This document shows positions 9,982-17,240 of a stretch of 64,000 nucleotides of DNA, one piece after another. The DNA comes from an uncultured Lachnospiraceae bacterium (lineage in GTDB: Bacteria; Bacillota; Clostridia; Lachnospirales; Lachnospiraceae): positions 62,001 through 126,000 of the forward strand of contig CAJUHH010000006.1 of the NCBI GenBank assembly GCA_910585965.1, read 5' to 3'. Position numbers and translations under genes: made by a program. Position 1 is the first letter of the stretch. Each line of letters starts with the position of its first letter. The notes under the pieces were generated by a model, which was not told where the DNA came from, did not search any database, and saw only the letters and a list, made by a program, of their open reading frames with translations.

Positions 9982-10234
9982 TCGATCCGCGTTACCACCG
10001 TTTACATTCATACGCCTATACCAGCTTCTATAGGTTATATGGTTTCCTTTAACGGCGGAATGCCGTCGGCGCTTACTATTTTGCTCTTATTCTAATCACA
10101 GCAAGAGTTCAGCCCGCAACTCAGGAGTGATATTCAGCGCCCTCTACTCTCGCCGGTCTTCCACCCTCTCCGGCTCGCTTTGGATTTCAACAAACGCTTA
10201 CTGTCTCCATCATAGTCTTTCTCGCTCTTATATA
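9947..10234 (-). promoter_or_regulatory. T-box leader of ileS, ATC (Ile) specifier
   Basis: Transcribed on the minus strand from the promoter at 10241-10269. The antiterminator/T-box sequence GGTGGTAACGCGGATC lies at about 9986-10002. A strong terminator at 9955-9981 follows. In the Stem I region CTGAATATCACTCCTGAG places the codon ATC at 10129-10131 in a typical specifier-loop setting. T-boxes sense uncharged tRNA; uncharged tRNA-Ile would favour the antiterminator and raise ileS expression. The ATC codon agrees with the downstream gene. Confidence 0.92.
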
Positions 10235-10240
10235 TGCCGT

Positions 10241-10269
10241 ATTATAATGCCTCGCCAACTTGGTGTCAA
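10241..10269 (-). promoter_or_regulatory. Consensus sigma-A promoter of ileS
   Basis: Read on the minus strand: TTGACA (10264-10269), a 17-bp spacer, and TATAAT (10241-10246). Both hexamers match consensus exactly. The T-box leader begins about 7 bp downstream. Confidence 0.92.
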
Positions 10270-10276
10270 GATATTT

Positions 10277-10633
10277 AGAAAATCAATTTCGGCAGAACGC
10301 ATCGCGCCGGGAAATGCTAAAAGGGGCGGGCGACCGGGGCAGGGAAGCTGGCAAGGGATGCTGTTTTTTGCTGGAGCTTCCAAGCAGATTTCACTAATGA
10401 AATGAACATATAATATCAAACCGACCGGGGCGGAAACAACGGACATCCTGTCCTATGTTTCCTGACATTGCCATCCATGGCAATGTCCCCCTGGGCCGTT
10501 CACCATTTCATAAGTGAAATGACTGCTTGTACGCAACAGCAAAAAACAGCATCCCTTGCCAGCTTCCCTGCCCCGGTCGCCCGCCCCTTTTAGCATTTCC
10601 CGGCGCGATGCGCTCTGCCGAAATTGATTTTCT
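10277..10633. repeat. Large inverted-repeat (MITE-like) palindromic element
   Basis: Arms of 97 bp (10277-10373 and 10537-10633) are reverse complements with one mismatch (GCGTTCTG against GCGCTCTG). After a short unpaired stretch, pairing resumes (CAAGCAG, then ATTTCA and ATGAAATG), extending the arms to about 128-130 bp (to 10404 and from 10504). The centre holds a second palindrome, GACATTGCCAT-cc-ATGGCAATGTC (10464-10487). No transposase or convincing ORF is inside. The left end is 7 bp from the ileS -35 box. The structure fits a non-autonomous palindromic element or a very long hairpin; no target duplication was found by eye. Confidence 0.85.
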
Positions 10634-10730
10634 TAGGCTTTTATAGTAAGTAGCAACTAAAAATAGTTGCACATTTTCTTTCGGAGCGTCATACTACATA
10701 TAAAGGAAAATTGAGAAAGGATGGTTTACT

Positions 10731-10844
10731 ATGAATAATTTGTTATCATATAAAAATTATAACGGTACAGTGGAATATTCAAAAGAAGACAAATGCCTTT
10801 TTGAGGCAAGGAGAATGCCCGTTTCCCGGGCATTCTCGGCGTGA
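10731..10844 (+). pseudogene. Truncated hicB antitoxin gene
   Basis: An ATG at 10731 with GAGAAAGG upstream opens MNNLLSYKNYNGTVEYSKED followed by KCLF. This is the characteristic N-terminus of HicB-family antitoxins (LLSYKGYxGTVEYS...). Homology stops after about 24 codons; the frame then runs through a hairpin (10811-10837) and the 3'-end repeat of the next gene, and stops at 10844. No hicA is seen nearby. It looks like a decayed toxin-antitoxin locus cut at this junction. Confidence 0.7.
10811..10837. terminator. Symmetric GC-rich hairpin at the hicB remnant junction
   Basis: GAGAATGCCCG and CGGGCATTCTC form an 11-bp perfect stem with a 5-nt loop. There is no T-run on either side, so terminator function is uncertain. 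It lies next to the compound hairpin at 10839-10904. Confidence 0.4.
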
Positions 10845-10904
10845 AACTTAGTACTTCTCCACGAAGCAGCCTTTGCTGCGAGTGGTTAGAAGTACTTTTC
10901 ACGC
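10839..10904 (-). repeat. Compound 3'-end hairpin, copy A
   Basis: Immediately after the stop of the secreted-protein gene. Outer arms GCGTGAAA and TTTCACGC, then AGTACTTCT and AGAAGTACT, then CCAC/GTGG, then CAGC/GCTG form one long stepped stem. The same architecture and several identical blocks recur at 17177-17240 behind an unrelated amidase gene. It probably acts as a transcript end. Confidence 0.65.
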
Positions 10905-11860
10905 TATTCTTTATAAATGAACATATAATTTGCCGTAGACTGGATGGGAATCTCCACATTGCCGTTCTCCCCTGCCTTCGTCGTCCCTATGCAGGCGTTT
11001 TCTCCGACCGTCACATTCCCTTCTTCATCCATCGCCACCGTTTCCGCATATACGGACACCTTCGTTCCTTTGCTGCATTCTGGCAGATTGACCTGGAGGC
11101 TTGCTACCGCGCCGATATCTTCATGGGACTCAAACTGCACCGTAGTCGCTACGCTTTTCTTCCCTCTCCGTTCGCTGCTGATCGATACCCTTGTATTGCC
11201 TATCCCCTGAAAGCCGCTGATATCGGCCGCTCCGTTCAGCACGAGGGATACGCCCGGCCCCAGGCCGCAATGCACGATCTTCGCATACCCGGAATCACCA
11301 GGTGACACGCAGTCCTTCAATTCCGCAGGAATACTCTCCACATTCTTCAGCTGCAGCATCAAAACGGTGCTTCCGGCATCCGCCCCCGCTATCATTTCCG
11401 GCGTCAGCCCGCGCAAAACTTCCAGCACCTGCTGCCAGTCGGTCAATATTCCATCCACAAGGTTGACAGTCTGAAACTGGTTTGGATCCACCGCCACAGG
11501 CTCTTCTTCCTCCGCTTCCACTACTTCCGTTTCTGCATCCAATTCTTCAGATACAACTTCCTCCTCAGGCTCCTCTTCCGTTTCCTGTCCAGGTTCTTTT
11601 ACGTCCGCATCGTTTTCATTTTCCATTTTCCCAGCGGTTTCGTCTCCAAGTTCTCCGTTTCCTGTTTCCTCGCTTACTGTTTCTTCGTTTTCCATTTCTT
11701 CGTTCTCTAATGTATTGCCTTCCTTCTGAACTGGATCTTTCAGTTCCGGTTTCACCGACACCTCTGCCGCCGAAACCGGCATTCCTCCCCATATAACGCC
11801 CACCAGAATCAATACTCCTGCCGCCATGGCTTTTTCCTTTAATTTCCGCAGCATTTTCAT
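10904..11860 (-). CDS. Secreted acidic protein of unknown function
   Basis: The 318-aa product starts with a signal peptide (MKMLRKLKEKAMAAGVLILV... ending PVSAAEV, probable cleavage after VSA-A). A very acidic, Glu-rich low-complexity linker covers about residues 35-125 (for example EEPEEEVVSEELDAETEV). A folded C-terminal part, about 130-318, contains PGVSLVLNG, ASLQVNLPECSKGTKVSVY and a final IPIQSTANYMFIYKE. No cell-wall anchor or catalytic motif is visible. The C-terminal beta-rich segment resembles modules at the ends of clostridial surface proteins, but I cannot name a family. GAGGTGATGGG precedes two possible starts (11860 and 11854). Confidence 0.8.
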   Translation of the reverse strand: MKMLRKLKEKAMAAGVLILVGVIWGGMPVSAAEVSVKPELKDPVQKEGNTLENEEMENEETVSEETGNGELGDETAGKMENENDADVKEPGQETEEEPEEEVVSEELDAETEVVEAEEEEPVAVDPNQFQTVNLVDGILTDWQQVLEVLRGLTPEMIAGADAGSTVLMLQLKNVESIPAELKDCVSPGDSGYAKIVHCGLGPGVSLVLNGAADISGFQGIGNTRVSISSERRGKKSVATTVQFESHEDIGAVASLQVNLPECSKGTKVSVYAETVAMDEEGNVTVGENACIGTTKAGENGNVEIPIQSTANYMFIYKE

Positions 11861-11995
11861 CCCATCACCTCAGCTTTCTGTACAATCCATAATTATAATT
11901 AATTATACAATATTCCAACCAGGTTGAACACTGTTATTTTGAAATATTTTCACTTTTTTTAAGATTTCTTTATCTATTTTTGTTAAGAAAATGAA

Positions 11996-12024
11996 TTGAT
12001 TTCTTCCTGTTTTTCCCTTATGAT
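11996..12024 (+). promoter_or_regulatory. Probable promoter of pncB
   Basis: TTGATT (11996-12001), a 17-bp spacer and TATGAT (12019-12024), 52 bp before the pncB start. Each hexamer differs from consensus at one or two positions. Confidence 0.6.
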
Positions 12025-12075
12025 AATCAATAAATACTCATGACAGGCATAAACACAATAAAAGGAGAAGCGGAC

Positions 12076-13530
12076 ATGGACAGACAAAACTTGACCTTAT
12101 TGACCGATCTTTATGAACTGACGATGATGCAGGGCTATTTTAAACATAAAGACCAGAATGAAACTGTTATTTTCGATGCGTTTTACCGCACGAATCCGGG
12201 AGAGGGCGGTTATGCCATTGCCGCCGGGCTGGAACAAGTGATTCAATATATTAAGGAACTGCATTTTTCCGAAGAAGATATCCAATACCTTGCCGGACTC
12301 GGAATCTTTGGGCAGGATTTCCTTGATTATCTGAAAGACTTTCGATTTACCGGCGATATCTATGCTATTCCTGAAGGAAGCGTTATTTTCCCGAGGGAAC
12401 CGCTGATCAAAGTAATTGCGCCTATCATGCAGGCCCAGCTTATCGAAACGGCTATCCTGAATATTATCAATCACCAAAGCCTGATCGCAACTAAGGCGGC
12501 AAGGGTATGCTATGCGGCCAGAGGCGATGGAATCATGGAATTCGGTCTGAGGCGCGCCCAGGGTCCGGATGCCGGCACCTATGGGGCGAGGGCGGCTGTG
12601 ATCGGCGGCTGCATCGGCACTTCCAACGTATTGTGCGGCCAGCTCTTTGATGTCCCGGTAAAAGGCACTCATGCCCATAGCTGGATCATGAGTTTCCCCG
12701 ATGAATATACCGCTTTTAAAACCTATGCGGATATGTACCCCTCTGCCTGCATTCTGCTGGTAGATACCTATGACACCTTAAAGTCCGGGGTTCCTAACGC
12801 GATAAAAGTATTTACGGAAATGCGTCAGGCCGGCACTCCTCTCACCTACTATGGCATCCGCCTGGACAGCGGCGATCTGGCTTATCTTTCCAAGAAGGCC
12901 CGCAAGATGCTGGATGAGGCCGGTTTCCCGGATGCTATTATTTCCGCTTCCAACGATTTGGACGAGTTTCTGATCGACAGCCTGAAGGTGCAGGGCGCTG
13001 CCATCACTTCCTGGGGGGTAGGAACCAATCTGATTACTTCCAAAGACTGCCCTTCCTTCGGCGGCGTATATAAGCTGGCGGCCATCCAGGATAAAAACGG
13101 CGAGTTCATCCCCAAAATCAAACTATCCGAAAACAGCGAAAAAGTAACGAACCCAGGCAATAAAACCATTTACCGCATTTATGAGAAAGCTTCCGGCAAG
13201 GTAAAAGCCGACCTGATCTGTCTGGTAGACGAAGTGTTTGACGAAAACGAACCCTTGCTCCTCTTTGATCCTTTAGAACCTTGGAAAAAAACAAAACTTC
13301 AGGGCGGAAGCTATACGATGCGGGAAATTATGGTTCCCGTGTTCTTAAAAGGCGAATGCTGCTACGAATCGCCAAAAGTCATGGATATCCGTGAATATTG
13401 CCGGAAAGAACTGGATACCCTCTGGGATGAAACAAGGCGGCTGGTTAATCCGCACAAGGTATATGTGGACCTTTCCAAGAAATTATATGATATTAAAATT
13501 GAACTGCTGGACCGTATGGGACAGGTTTAG
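12076..13530 (+). CDS. pncB: Nicotinate phosphoribosyltransferase
   Basis: The 484-aa enzyme makes nicotinate mononucleotide from nicotinate and PRPP, the first step of NAD salvage. Family features are the N-terminal LLTDLYELTMMQGYFK, FDAFYRTNPGEGGYAIAAGL, the active-site region FGLRRAQGPDAGTYGARAA, GTHAHSWIMSF, LLVDTYDTLKSG, and the phosphate-binding RLDSGDLAYLSKKARKMLD with GVGTNLITS. Length is normal for the Gram-positive form. The ATG at 12076 follows AAAGGAG; an upstream in-frame ATG (12040) lacks a site. Its end is 24 bp before degV on the same strand, so they are probably co-transcribed. Confidence 0.95.
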   Translation: MDRQNLTLLTDLYELTMMQGYFKHKDQNETVIFDAFYRTNPGEGGYAIAAGLEQVIQYIKELHFSEEDIQYLAGLGIFGQDFLDYLKDFRFTGDIYAIPEGSVIFPREPLIKVIAPIMQAQLIETAILNIINHQSLIATKAARVCYAARGDGIMEFGLRRAQGPDAGTYGARAAVIGGCIGTSNVLCGQLFDVPVKGTHAHSWIMSFPDEYTAFKTYADMYPSACILLVDTYDTLKSGVPNAIKVFTEMRQAGTPLTYYGIRLDSGDLAYLSKKARKMLDEAGFPDAIISASNDLDEFLIDSLKVQGAAITSWGVGTNLITSKDCPSFGGVYKLAAIQDKNGEFIPKIKLSENSEKVTNPGNKTIYRIYEKASGKVKADLICLVDEVFDENEPLLLFDPLEPWKKTKLQGGSYTMREIMVPVFLKGECCYESPKVMDIREYCRKELDTLWDETRRLVNPHKVYVDLSKKLYDIKIELLDRMGQV

Positions 13531-13554
13531 CTTTTATGGAACGAGGTGTTTATT

Positions 13555-14436
13555 ATGCTTAAAATCATTACAGACTCCGCCTCTGACTTGCCGAAGGAGT
13601 ATATCGAAGCCCATCATCTTCATGTAATTCCCACTCCCGTGGTGATCGATGAAACGGACTATTTTGACGGAAAAACAATCCAGACAAAAGAATTTTATGC
13701 GATACTTGACGATACCAAACGGGATATCCGCACCTACCATATCAATCCTGCTATGTTTGAAGAAGCGTTCCTTCCTTACGCGCAGGCTGGAGATTCCGTA
13801 ATCTATATATGTTTTTCTACCGGAATAGCCGGCACCTTTAATGCCGCCCATATCGCCAAAACGAATATATTGGAGCAATATCCTGATTTCGATCTGACGA
13901 TTATCGATTCCAAATCCGCTTCCATCGGTTTCGGCCTTCTCGTATCCAAACTGGTGGCAATGCTGGAACACGGAGCTCCCAAGGAAACCATCGTGGAGGC
14001 GGCAGATTATTTTATCTCCCATATACACCATGTATTTACGGTGCATACCCTGGCTTATCTGATCAAAGGAGGCAGGCTTTCCAAATTCAAAGGAACGATC
14101 GCCGAAACTCTGGACATGAAGCCGATCCTCATTGTAGATGAAAACGGAAGCCTTCAAGTATTGAAAACCGTCAGAGGACGAAAGAAATCCCTAAAAGCCT
14201 TAATCGATTATGCGAAAAGCAACGGTTACGAGCTTTCTTCCCAGACAATGGCTTTCTGCCACGGGGAAGACGAAGAAGCGCTTCAGTTTCTGCTGGATCT
14301 TGCCGACGAGGAAGTACGGCCAAAAGACAAACTGGTTTCCACCGTCGGCTGCGCCATCGGCGCACACACTGGAAGAGGAATTGTCGGGGTCTGCTTTTTA
14401 GACGCTTCCGAAGAAAAATACCGGGAATTTCTTTGA
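13555..14436 (+). CDS. DegV-family fatty-acid-binding protein
   Basis: The 293-aa protein has the EDD/DegV fold: KIITDSASDLPKEY at the start, FSTGIAGTFNAAHIA and DSKSASIGFGLL in the first domain, and HTLAYLIKGGRLSKFKG with MKPIL and GRKKSLKAL in the second. DegV proteins bind a long-chain fatty acid; in Gram-positives the FakB members present it to FakA kinase. No FakA is in the window, so a FakB role is unproven. A GTG at 13546 extends the frame, but the ATG at 13555 is preceded by GAGGTG at proper spacing. Convergent with rubrerythrin across a shared terminator. Confidence 0.92.
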   Translation: MLKIITDSASDLPKEYIEAHHLHVIPTPVVIDETDYFDGKTIQTKEFYAILDDTKRDIRTYHINPAMFEEAFLPYAQAGDSVIYICFSTGIAGTFNAAHIAKTNILEQYPDFDLTIIDSKSASIGFGLLVSKLVAMLEHGAPKETIVEAADYFISHIHHVFTVHTLAYLIKGGRLSKFKGTIAETLDMKPILIVDENGSLQVLKTVRGRKKSLKALIDYAKSNGYELSSQTMAFCHGEDEEALQFLLDLADEEVRPKDKLVSTVGCAIGAHTGRGIVGVCFLDASEEKYREFL

Positions 14437-14523
14437 ATCGAGCAGGGGAAAGACTTTTTCCCTGCCCGCCGCACGACCCATATTCTGCGTCAGCGGCAAA
14501 TCTAATCCTGCGCATAAAAACAA

Positions 14524-14550
14524 CCCCGTTCGGCCCAAAACCGAACGGGG
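14524..14550. terminator. Bidirectional terminator between degV and rbr
   Basis: CCCCGTTCGG and CCGAACGGGG form a perfect 10-bp stem. A T-rich stretch follows on the plus strand, and As precede it for the opposite direction. Confidence 0.85.
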
Positions 14551-14570
14551 TATTCTTTATTATATTTTAC

Positions 14571-15107
14571 TTAATAGTTTTCCGCGCTGATTTCAAAATA
14601 AGCCTGTGGATGAGCGCATGCAGGGCATACTTCAGGCGCCTCTTCTCCAACAACGATGTGTCCGCAATTCCGGCACTCCCAAACCTTGACTCCGCTTCTT
14701 TTGAATACTTCCTGAGCCTCTACATTATGCAGCAATGCGCGGTAGCGCTCCTCATGATGCTTCTCTATCTCCCCTACCATGCGGAACTTTGCCGCCAGTT
14801 CCGGAAAACCTTCCTTTTCCGCAGTATCCGCAAATCCTGCGTACATGTCAGTCCACTCATAATTTTCGCCGTCAGCGGCAGCGCCCAGGTTTTCTGCCGT
14901 AGAACCGATCCCCTCCAGCTCTTTAAACCACATCTTTGCATGCTCTTTCTCGTTATCCGCAGTCTTCAAAAATAAAGAGGCAATCTGCTCAAAACCTTCC
15001 TTTTTCGCCTTTGATGCAAAATATGTATACTTATTTCTTGCCTGGGATTCTCCGGCAAACGCTGCCTCCAAATTTTTTTCTGTCTGTGTGCCTGCATATT
15101 TACTCAT
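14571..15107 (-). CDS. rbr: Rubrerythrin
   Basis: The 178-aa protein reduces hydrogen peroxide in anaerobes. The N-terminal four-helix diiron domain shows the expected Glu/His ligands (AFAGESQARNKYTYFA, TADNEKEHAKMWF, FRMVGEIEKHHEERYRALL). The C-terminal rubredoxin domain, about residues 143-171, has the two Cys pairs CRNCG and CPACAHPQAYFE that bind one iron. Length is close to the usual rubrerythrin. It lies on the same strand and downstream of perR (with an SDR gene between), so PerR control of peroxide defence is likely. Confidence 0.95.
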   Translation of the reverse strand: MSKYAGTQTEKNLEAAFAGESQARNKYTYFASKAKKEGFEQIASLFLKTADNEKEHAKMWFKELEGIGSTAENLGAAADGENYEWTDMYAGFADTAEKEGFPELAAKFRMVGEIEKHHEERYRALLHNVEAQEVFKRSGVKVWECRNCGHIVVGEEAPEVCPACAHPQAYFEISAENY

Positions 15108-15157
15108 AATTATTTTCCTTTCCTATACTATTATTTTTTAGTTCTTGGCTGTTCTGA

Positions 15158-15895
15158 TTAAGTCATTGCCGCGCCGTCTACCCGCAAGGTAACGCCAGTG
15201 ATATAAGATGCCTGGTCGCTGGCCAGGAACAAATAAGCATTCGCGATATCCACAGGCTCTCCCACCCGTCCCAGAGGAATCCCCGCAGATATTCGCTCCA
15301 CTATTTCTTCCGGAAGAGCCGCCACCATATCCGTCTTTGTCACTCCGGGTGCCACGGCATTCACGCGAATCTGATCCTTTGCCAATTCCCTTGCCAAAGA
15401 TTTTGTCAGCCCGTTCACGGCAAATTTCGTTGCCGGGTAGCCGCAGCCGGAAGGCTGCCCATACTCGGCCACCATAGAACTCGTATTTATAATATTTCCT
15501 CCTCCCTGGGCTTTCATAATCCGTGCCGCCGCCTGGGAACAAACAAAAACGGCTTTTAAATTGATATCAAGCAGCTTGGAAAACTCTTCCAGCGTATAAT
15601 CATACAAGCTGGTCCGAGAAGAAATACCTGCGTTATTAGCCAGAATATCCAACCCTCCAAATCTCTCTTTTACGGAAGAAAACGCCTTGGCAACTTCTTC
15701 CGGATCACAAAGATCCGGCCAGATGCCCATAACGCGATCCCCATATTCTTCCAGTTCCGCCAGCGCTTTATCCACCGTTTCTTTTCTGGATCCTGCTACG
15801 GCAACGTTCGCACCGTTTTCCAGATACTTCTTCACGATAGCAAGGCCAATGCCGCGAGTGCCGCCGGTTACGACGGCTGTCTTATTTTTTAGCAT
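15158..15895 (-). CDS. SDR-family oxidoreductase (FabG-like)
   Basis: The 245-aa short-chain dehydrogenase/reductase has the cofactor motif TGGTRGIG at residues 10-17, NNAGIS near 88, and the catalytic set Ser (INTSSMV, about 140), Tyr and Lys (GYPATK, about 153-157), followed by VNAVAPGVTKTDM. The C-terminus SYITGVTLRVDGA is typical of FabG and related reductases. An Arg close to the glycine motif suggests NADP(H), but the substrate cannot be assigned. It sits between perR and rbr on the same strand with short gaps, so it may be part of a peroxide-stress unit rather than fatty-acid synthesis. Confidence 0.9.
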   Translation of the reverse strand: MLKNKTAVVTGGTRGIGLAIVKKYLENGANVAVAGSRKETVDKALAELEEYGDRVMGIWPDLCDPEEVAKAFSSVKERFGGLDILANNAGISSRTSLYDYTLEEFSKLLDINLKAVFVCSQAAARIMKAQGGGNIINTSSMVAEYGQPSGCGYPATKFAVNGLTKSLARELAKDQIRVNAVAPGVTKTDMVAALPEEIVERISAGIPLGRVGEPVDIANAYLFLASDQASYITGVTLRVDGAAMT

Positions 15896-15921
15896 AACTC
15901 CATCCTTTCTTTCATTAAAAA

Positions 15922-16302
15922 TTATATATTATCATTGCTGTTCCATTGTTTTCTACAATCGGGACATACGTAAAAAACTTTTAAATCATAATATAAAAAT
16001 GTATCCCCGACCGTATCCCGCAGAGATGCCGTCAAGTCTTCAAAACCGATATCCGCCAGTCTGCCGCAACGCCTGCAGACCAAATGATCATGCTTTTGAG
16101 TCCGATCATACCGATCCGGATTACTGGCAACCGAGACCTTACGAATCACCCCTGCTTTCCAAAGTTTATTCACATTATTATATATAGTTGCAAGAACTAC
16201 CTTTGGATATTCCTCTTTTACTTGTTCAAAAATTTGTTCCACGGTTAAATGTTCTCTAGAAGCATTTATAACGGTATAAATTTTCTGTTCATATGTAGTC
16301 AT
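15922..16302 (-). CDS. perR: PerR-type Fur-family peroxide regulator
   Basis: The 126-aa repressor has a winged-helix N-terminal half (VEQIFEQVKEEYPKVVLATIYNNVNKL) and a C-terminal metal-binding half. Structural zinc would be held by C76, C79 (CRRCG) and C113, C116 (CPDC). Residues H18, D64, H71, H73 and D84 line up with the regulatory iron/manganese ligands of Bacillus PerR (H37, D85, H91, H93, D104), including the Asp that sets PerR apart from Fur. It is shorter at the N-terminus than Bacillus PerR. GAGG precedes the ATG. Two palindromic operators overlap its own promoter, implying autorepression, and rubrerythrin lies downstream. Confidence 0.92.
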   Translation of the reverse strand: MTTYEQKIYTVINASREHLTVEQIFEQVKEEYPKVVLATIYNNVNKLWKAGVIRKVSVASNPDRYDRTQKHDHLVCRRCGRLADIGFEDLTASLRDTVGDTFLYYDLKVFYVCPDCRKQWNSNDNI

Positions 16303-16328
16303 ATAGTCCTCAATCCGGAATAGATTTT

Positions 16329-16384
16329 TAGAATCATTCTATATTTTTTAGAATTATTCTACTATTATACATATTGATTGTCAA
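16329..16384 (-). promoter_or_regulatory. perR promoter with two PerR-box-like operators
   Basis: On the minus strand TTGACA (16379-16384), 17 bp, then TAGAAT (16356-16361). Two 13-bp palindromes, TAGAATcATTCTA (16329-16341) and TAGAATtATTCTA (16349-16361), are centred 20 bp apart, two helical turns. The second contains the -10 box, so a bound repressor would block RNA polymerase. They resemble the Per box TTATAATnATTATAA. Confidence 0.85.
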
Positions 16385-16434
16385 GAATAATCAGGAATAT
16401 TTTCCCAAAATTTTTAATTTCCATATGAAAAATT

Positions 16435-16473
16435 GAAAGACAGGCTAAAAGCAATGCTTCCCGCCCGTCTTTC
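16435..16473 (-). terminator. Probable terminator of spoVT
   Basis: GAAAGAC-a-GGC and GCC-c-GTCTTTC form the outer stem, with an inner AGCAATGCTT palindrome. On the minus strand the stem is followed by AATTTTTC. It lies about 39 bp past the spoVT stop. Confidence 0.6.
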
Positions 16474-16511
16474 CTATCCCCGATTTCAAATTTTTTCATT
16501 ACCAATCCATT

Positions 16512-17057
16512 TTATTGTTCCATCTGCCTTCCTAAAAACCCTGCCGCCGATAAAACCAGTTTCTGTTCCACTTCCCCCATTTTTGATTTTTCGTCGCTTT
16601 GAGCCAGAATAACCGCGCCGATCACGTCTCCTTCACAAATAATCGGACTTATCGCCTCATGGACGAATTCCTCTGCTCCTTCCGCTGAAATAGCAATAAA
16701 ACTTTTCTCCCCTTTCGAGGCGATCAACGTTTCCCTGTTGTTTATCTTATCTTCCAGTTCCCTGCTCAATCCCTTTCCTGCCAGGTTTTTACTGCCTCCC
16801 GATACCGCGATGAACTGATCCCGGTCCGCAATCAACGCCGTATGGCCCGATACTTGGGCAAGGCTCTCCGCATATTGTTTGGCAAACGTACTCATTTCCC
16901 CGATTGGAGAATATTTTTTCAATATAATTTCGCCTTCCCTGTCGGTAAATATTTCCAACGGATCGCTTTCCCTGATCCGCAATGTCCTCCTGATTTCTTT
17001 TGGTATGACAATACGGCCTAAATCGTCGATTCTTCTAACAATGCCTGTCGCTTTCAT
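16512..17057 (-). CDS. spoVT: Stage V sporulation protein T, AbrB-like regulator
   Basis: The 181-aa forespore transcription factor opens with a swapped-hairpin AbrB DNA-binding domain (MKATGIVRRIDDLGRIVIPK and RTLRIRESDPLEIF, residues 1-50). A GAF-type domain (about 60-180) follows, with ALIADRDQFIAVSGGSKNLAGKGLS and EFVHEAISPIICEGDVIGAVIL. This is the standard SpoVT layout and length. The ATG at 17057 has TGGAGG upstream. A sigma-G-like promoter lies at 17094-17122. Its presence indicates an endospore former. Confidence 0.95.
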   Translation of the reverse strand: MKATGIVRRIDDLGRIVIPKEIRRTLRIRESDPLEIFTDREGEIILKKYSPIGEMSTFAKQYAESLAQVSGHTALIADRDQFIAVSGGSKNLAGKGLSRELEDKINNRETLIASKGEKSFIAISAEGAEEFVHEAISPIICEGDVIGAVILAQSDEKSKMGEVEQKLVLSAAGFLGRQMEQ

Positions 17058-17093
17058 TCCATTTCCTCCATTTACAAATCTTAAGTTTGGTAG

Positions 17094-17122
17094 TAGTATC
17101 TGTAAACGGTGGCATTTTATAC
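17094..17122 (-). promoter_or_regulatory. Sigma-G-like forespore promoter of spoVT
   Basis: Read on the minus strand, GTATA (17118-17122), a 17-bp spacer and GATACTA (17094-17100) resemble the sigma-G consensus (GHATR, 17-18 bp, CATnnTA). No good sigma-A pair was seen here. In Bacillus, spoVT belongs to the sigma-G regulon. Confidence 0.6.
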
Positions 17123-17176
17123 CTTGGGAATCATTATTTTATATCTTAATAACCATGCCCTTTTCCACAACTTGAG

Positions 17177-17240
17177 TTTTAGAAGTTCTTGGCGAAGCAC
17201 CCACTGGTGCGAGCCTTAGAACTTCTCTTCACACTATTCT
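17177..17240 (-). repeat. Compound 3'-end hairpin, copy B
   Basis: Spans the stop of the amidase gene. AGAAGTTCT-t-GGC pairs with GCC-tt-AGAACTTCT, enclosing GCACC/GGTGC. Shared with copy A on the minus strand are GAATAG-GTGAA at the start, TCTAA, CTCGCA, TGCTTCG and the closing AGAA-T-CTAA. Few or no Ts follow, so it may be a processed or Rho-assisted transcript end. Confidence 0.65.

Noticed and set aside
10127..10446. Small ORFs over the T-box leader and the palindrome
   Set aside because: They lie over structured RNA and inverted-repeat DNA and have no coding signs.
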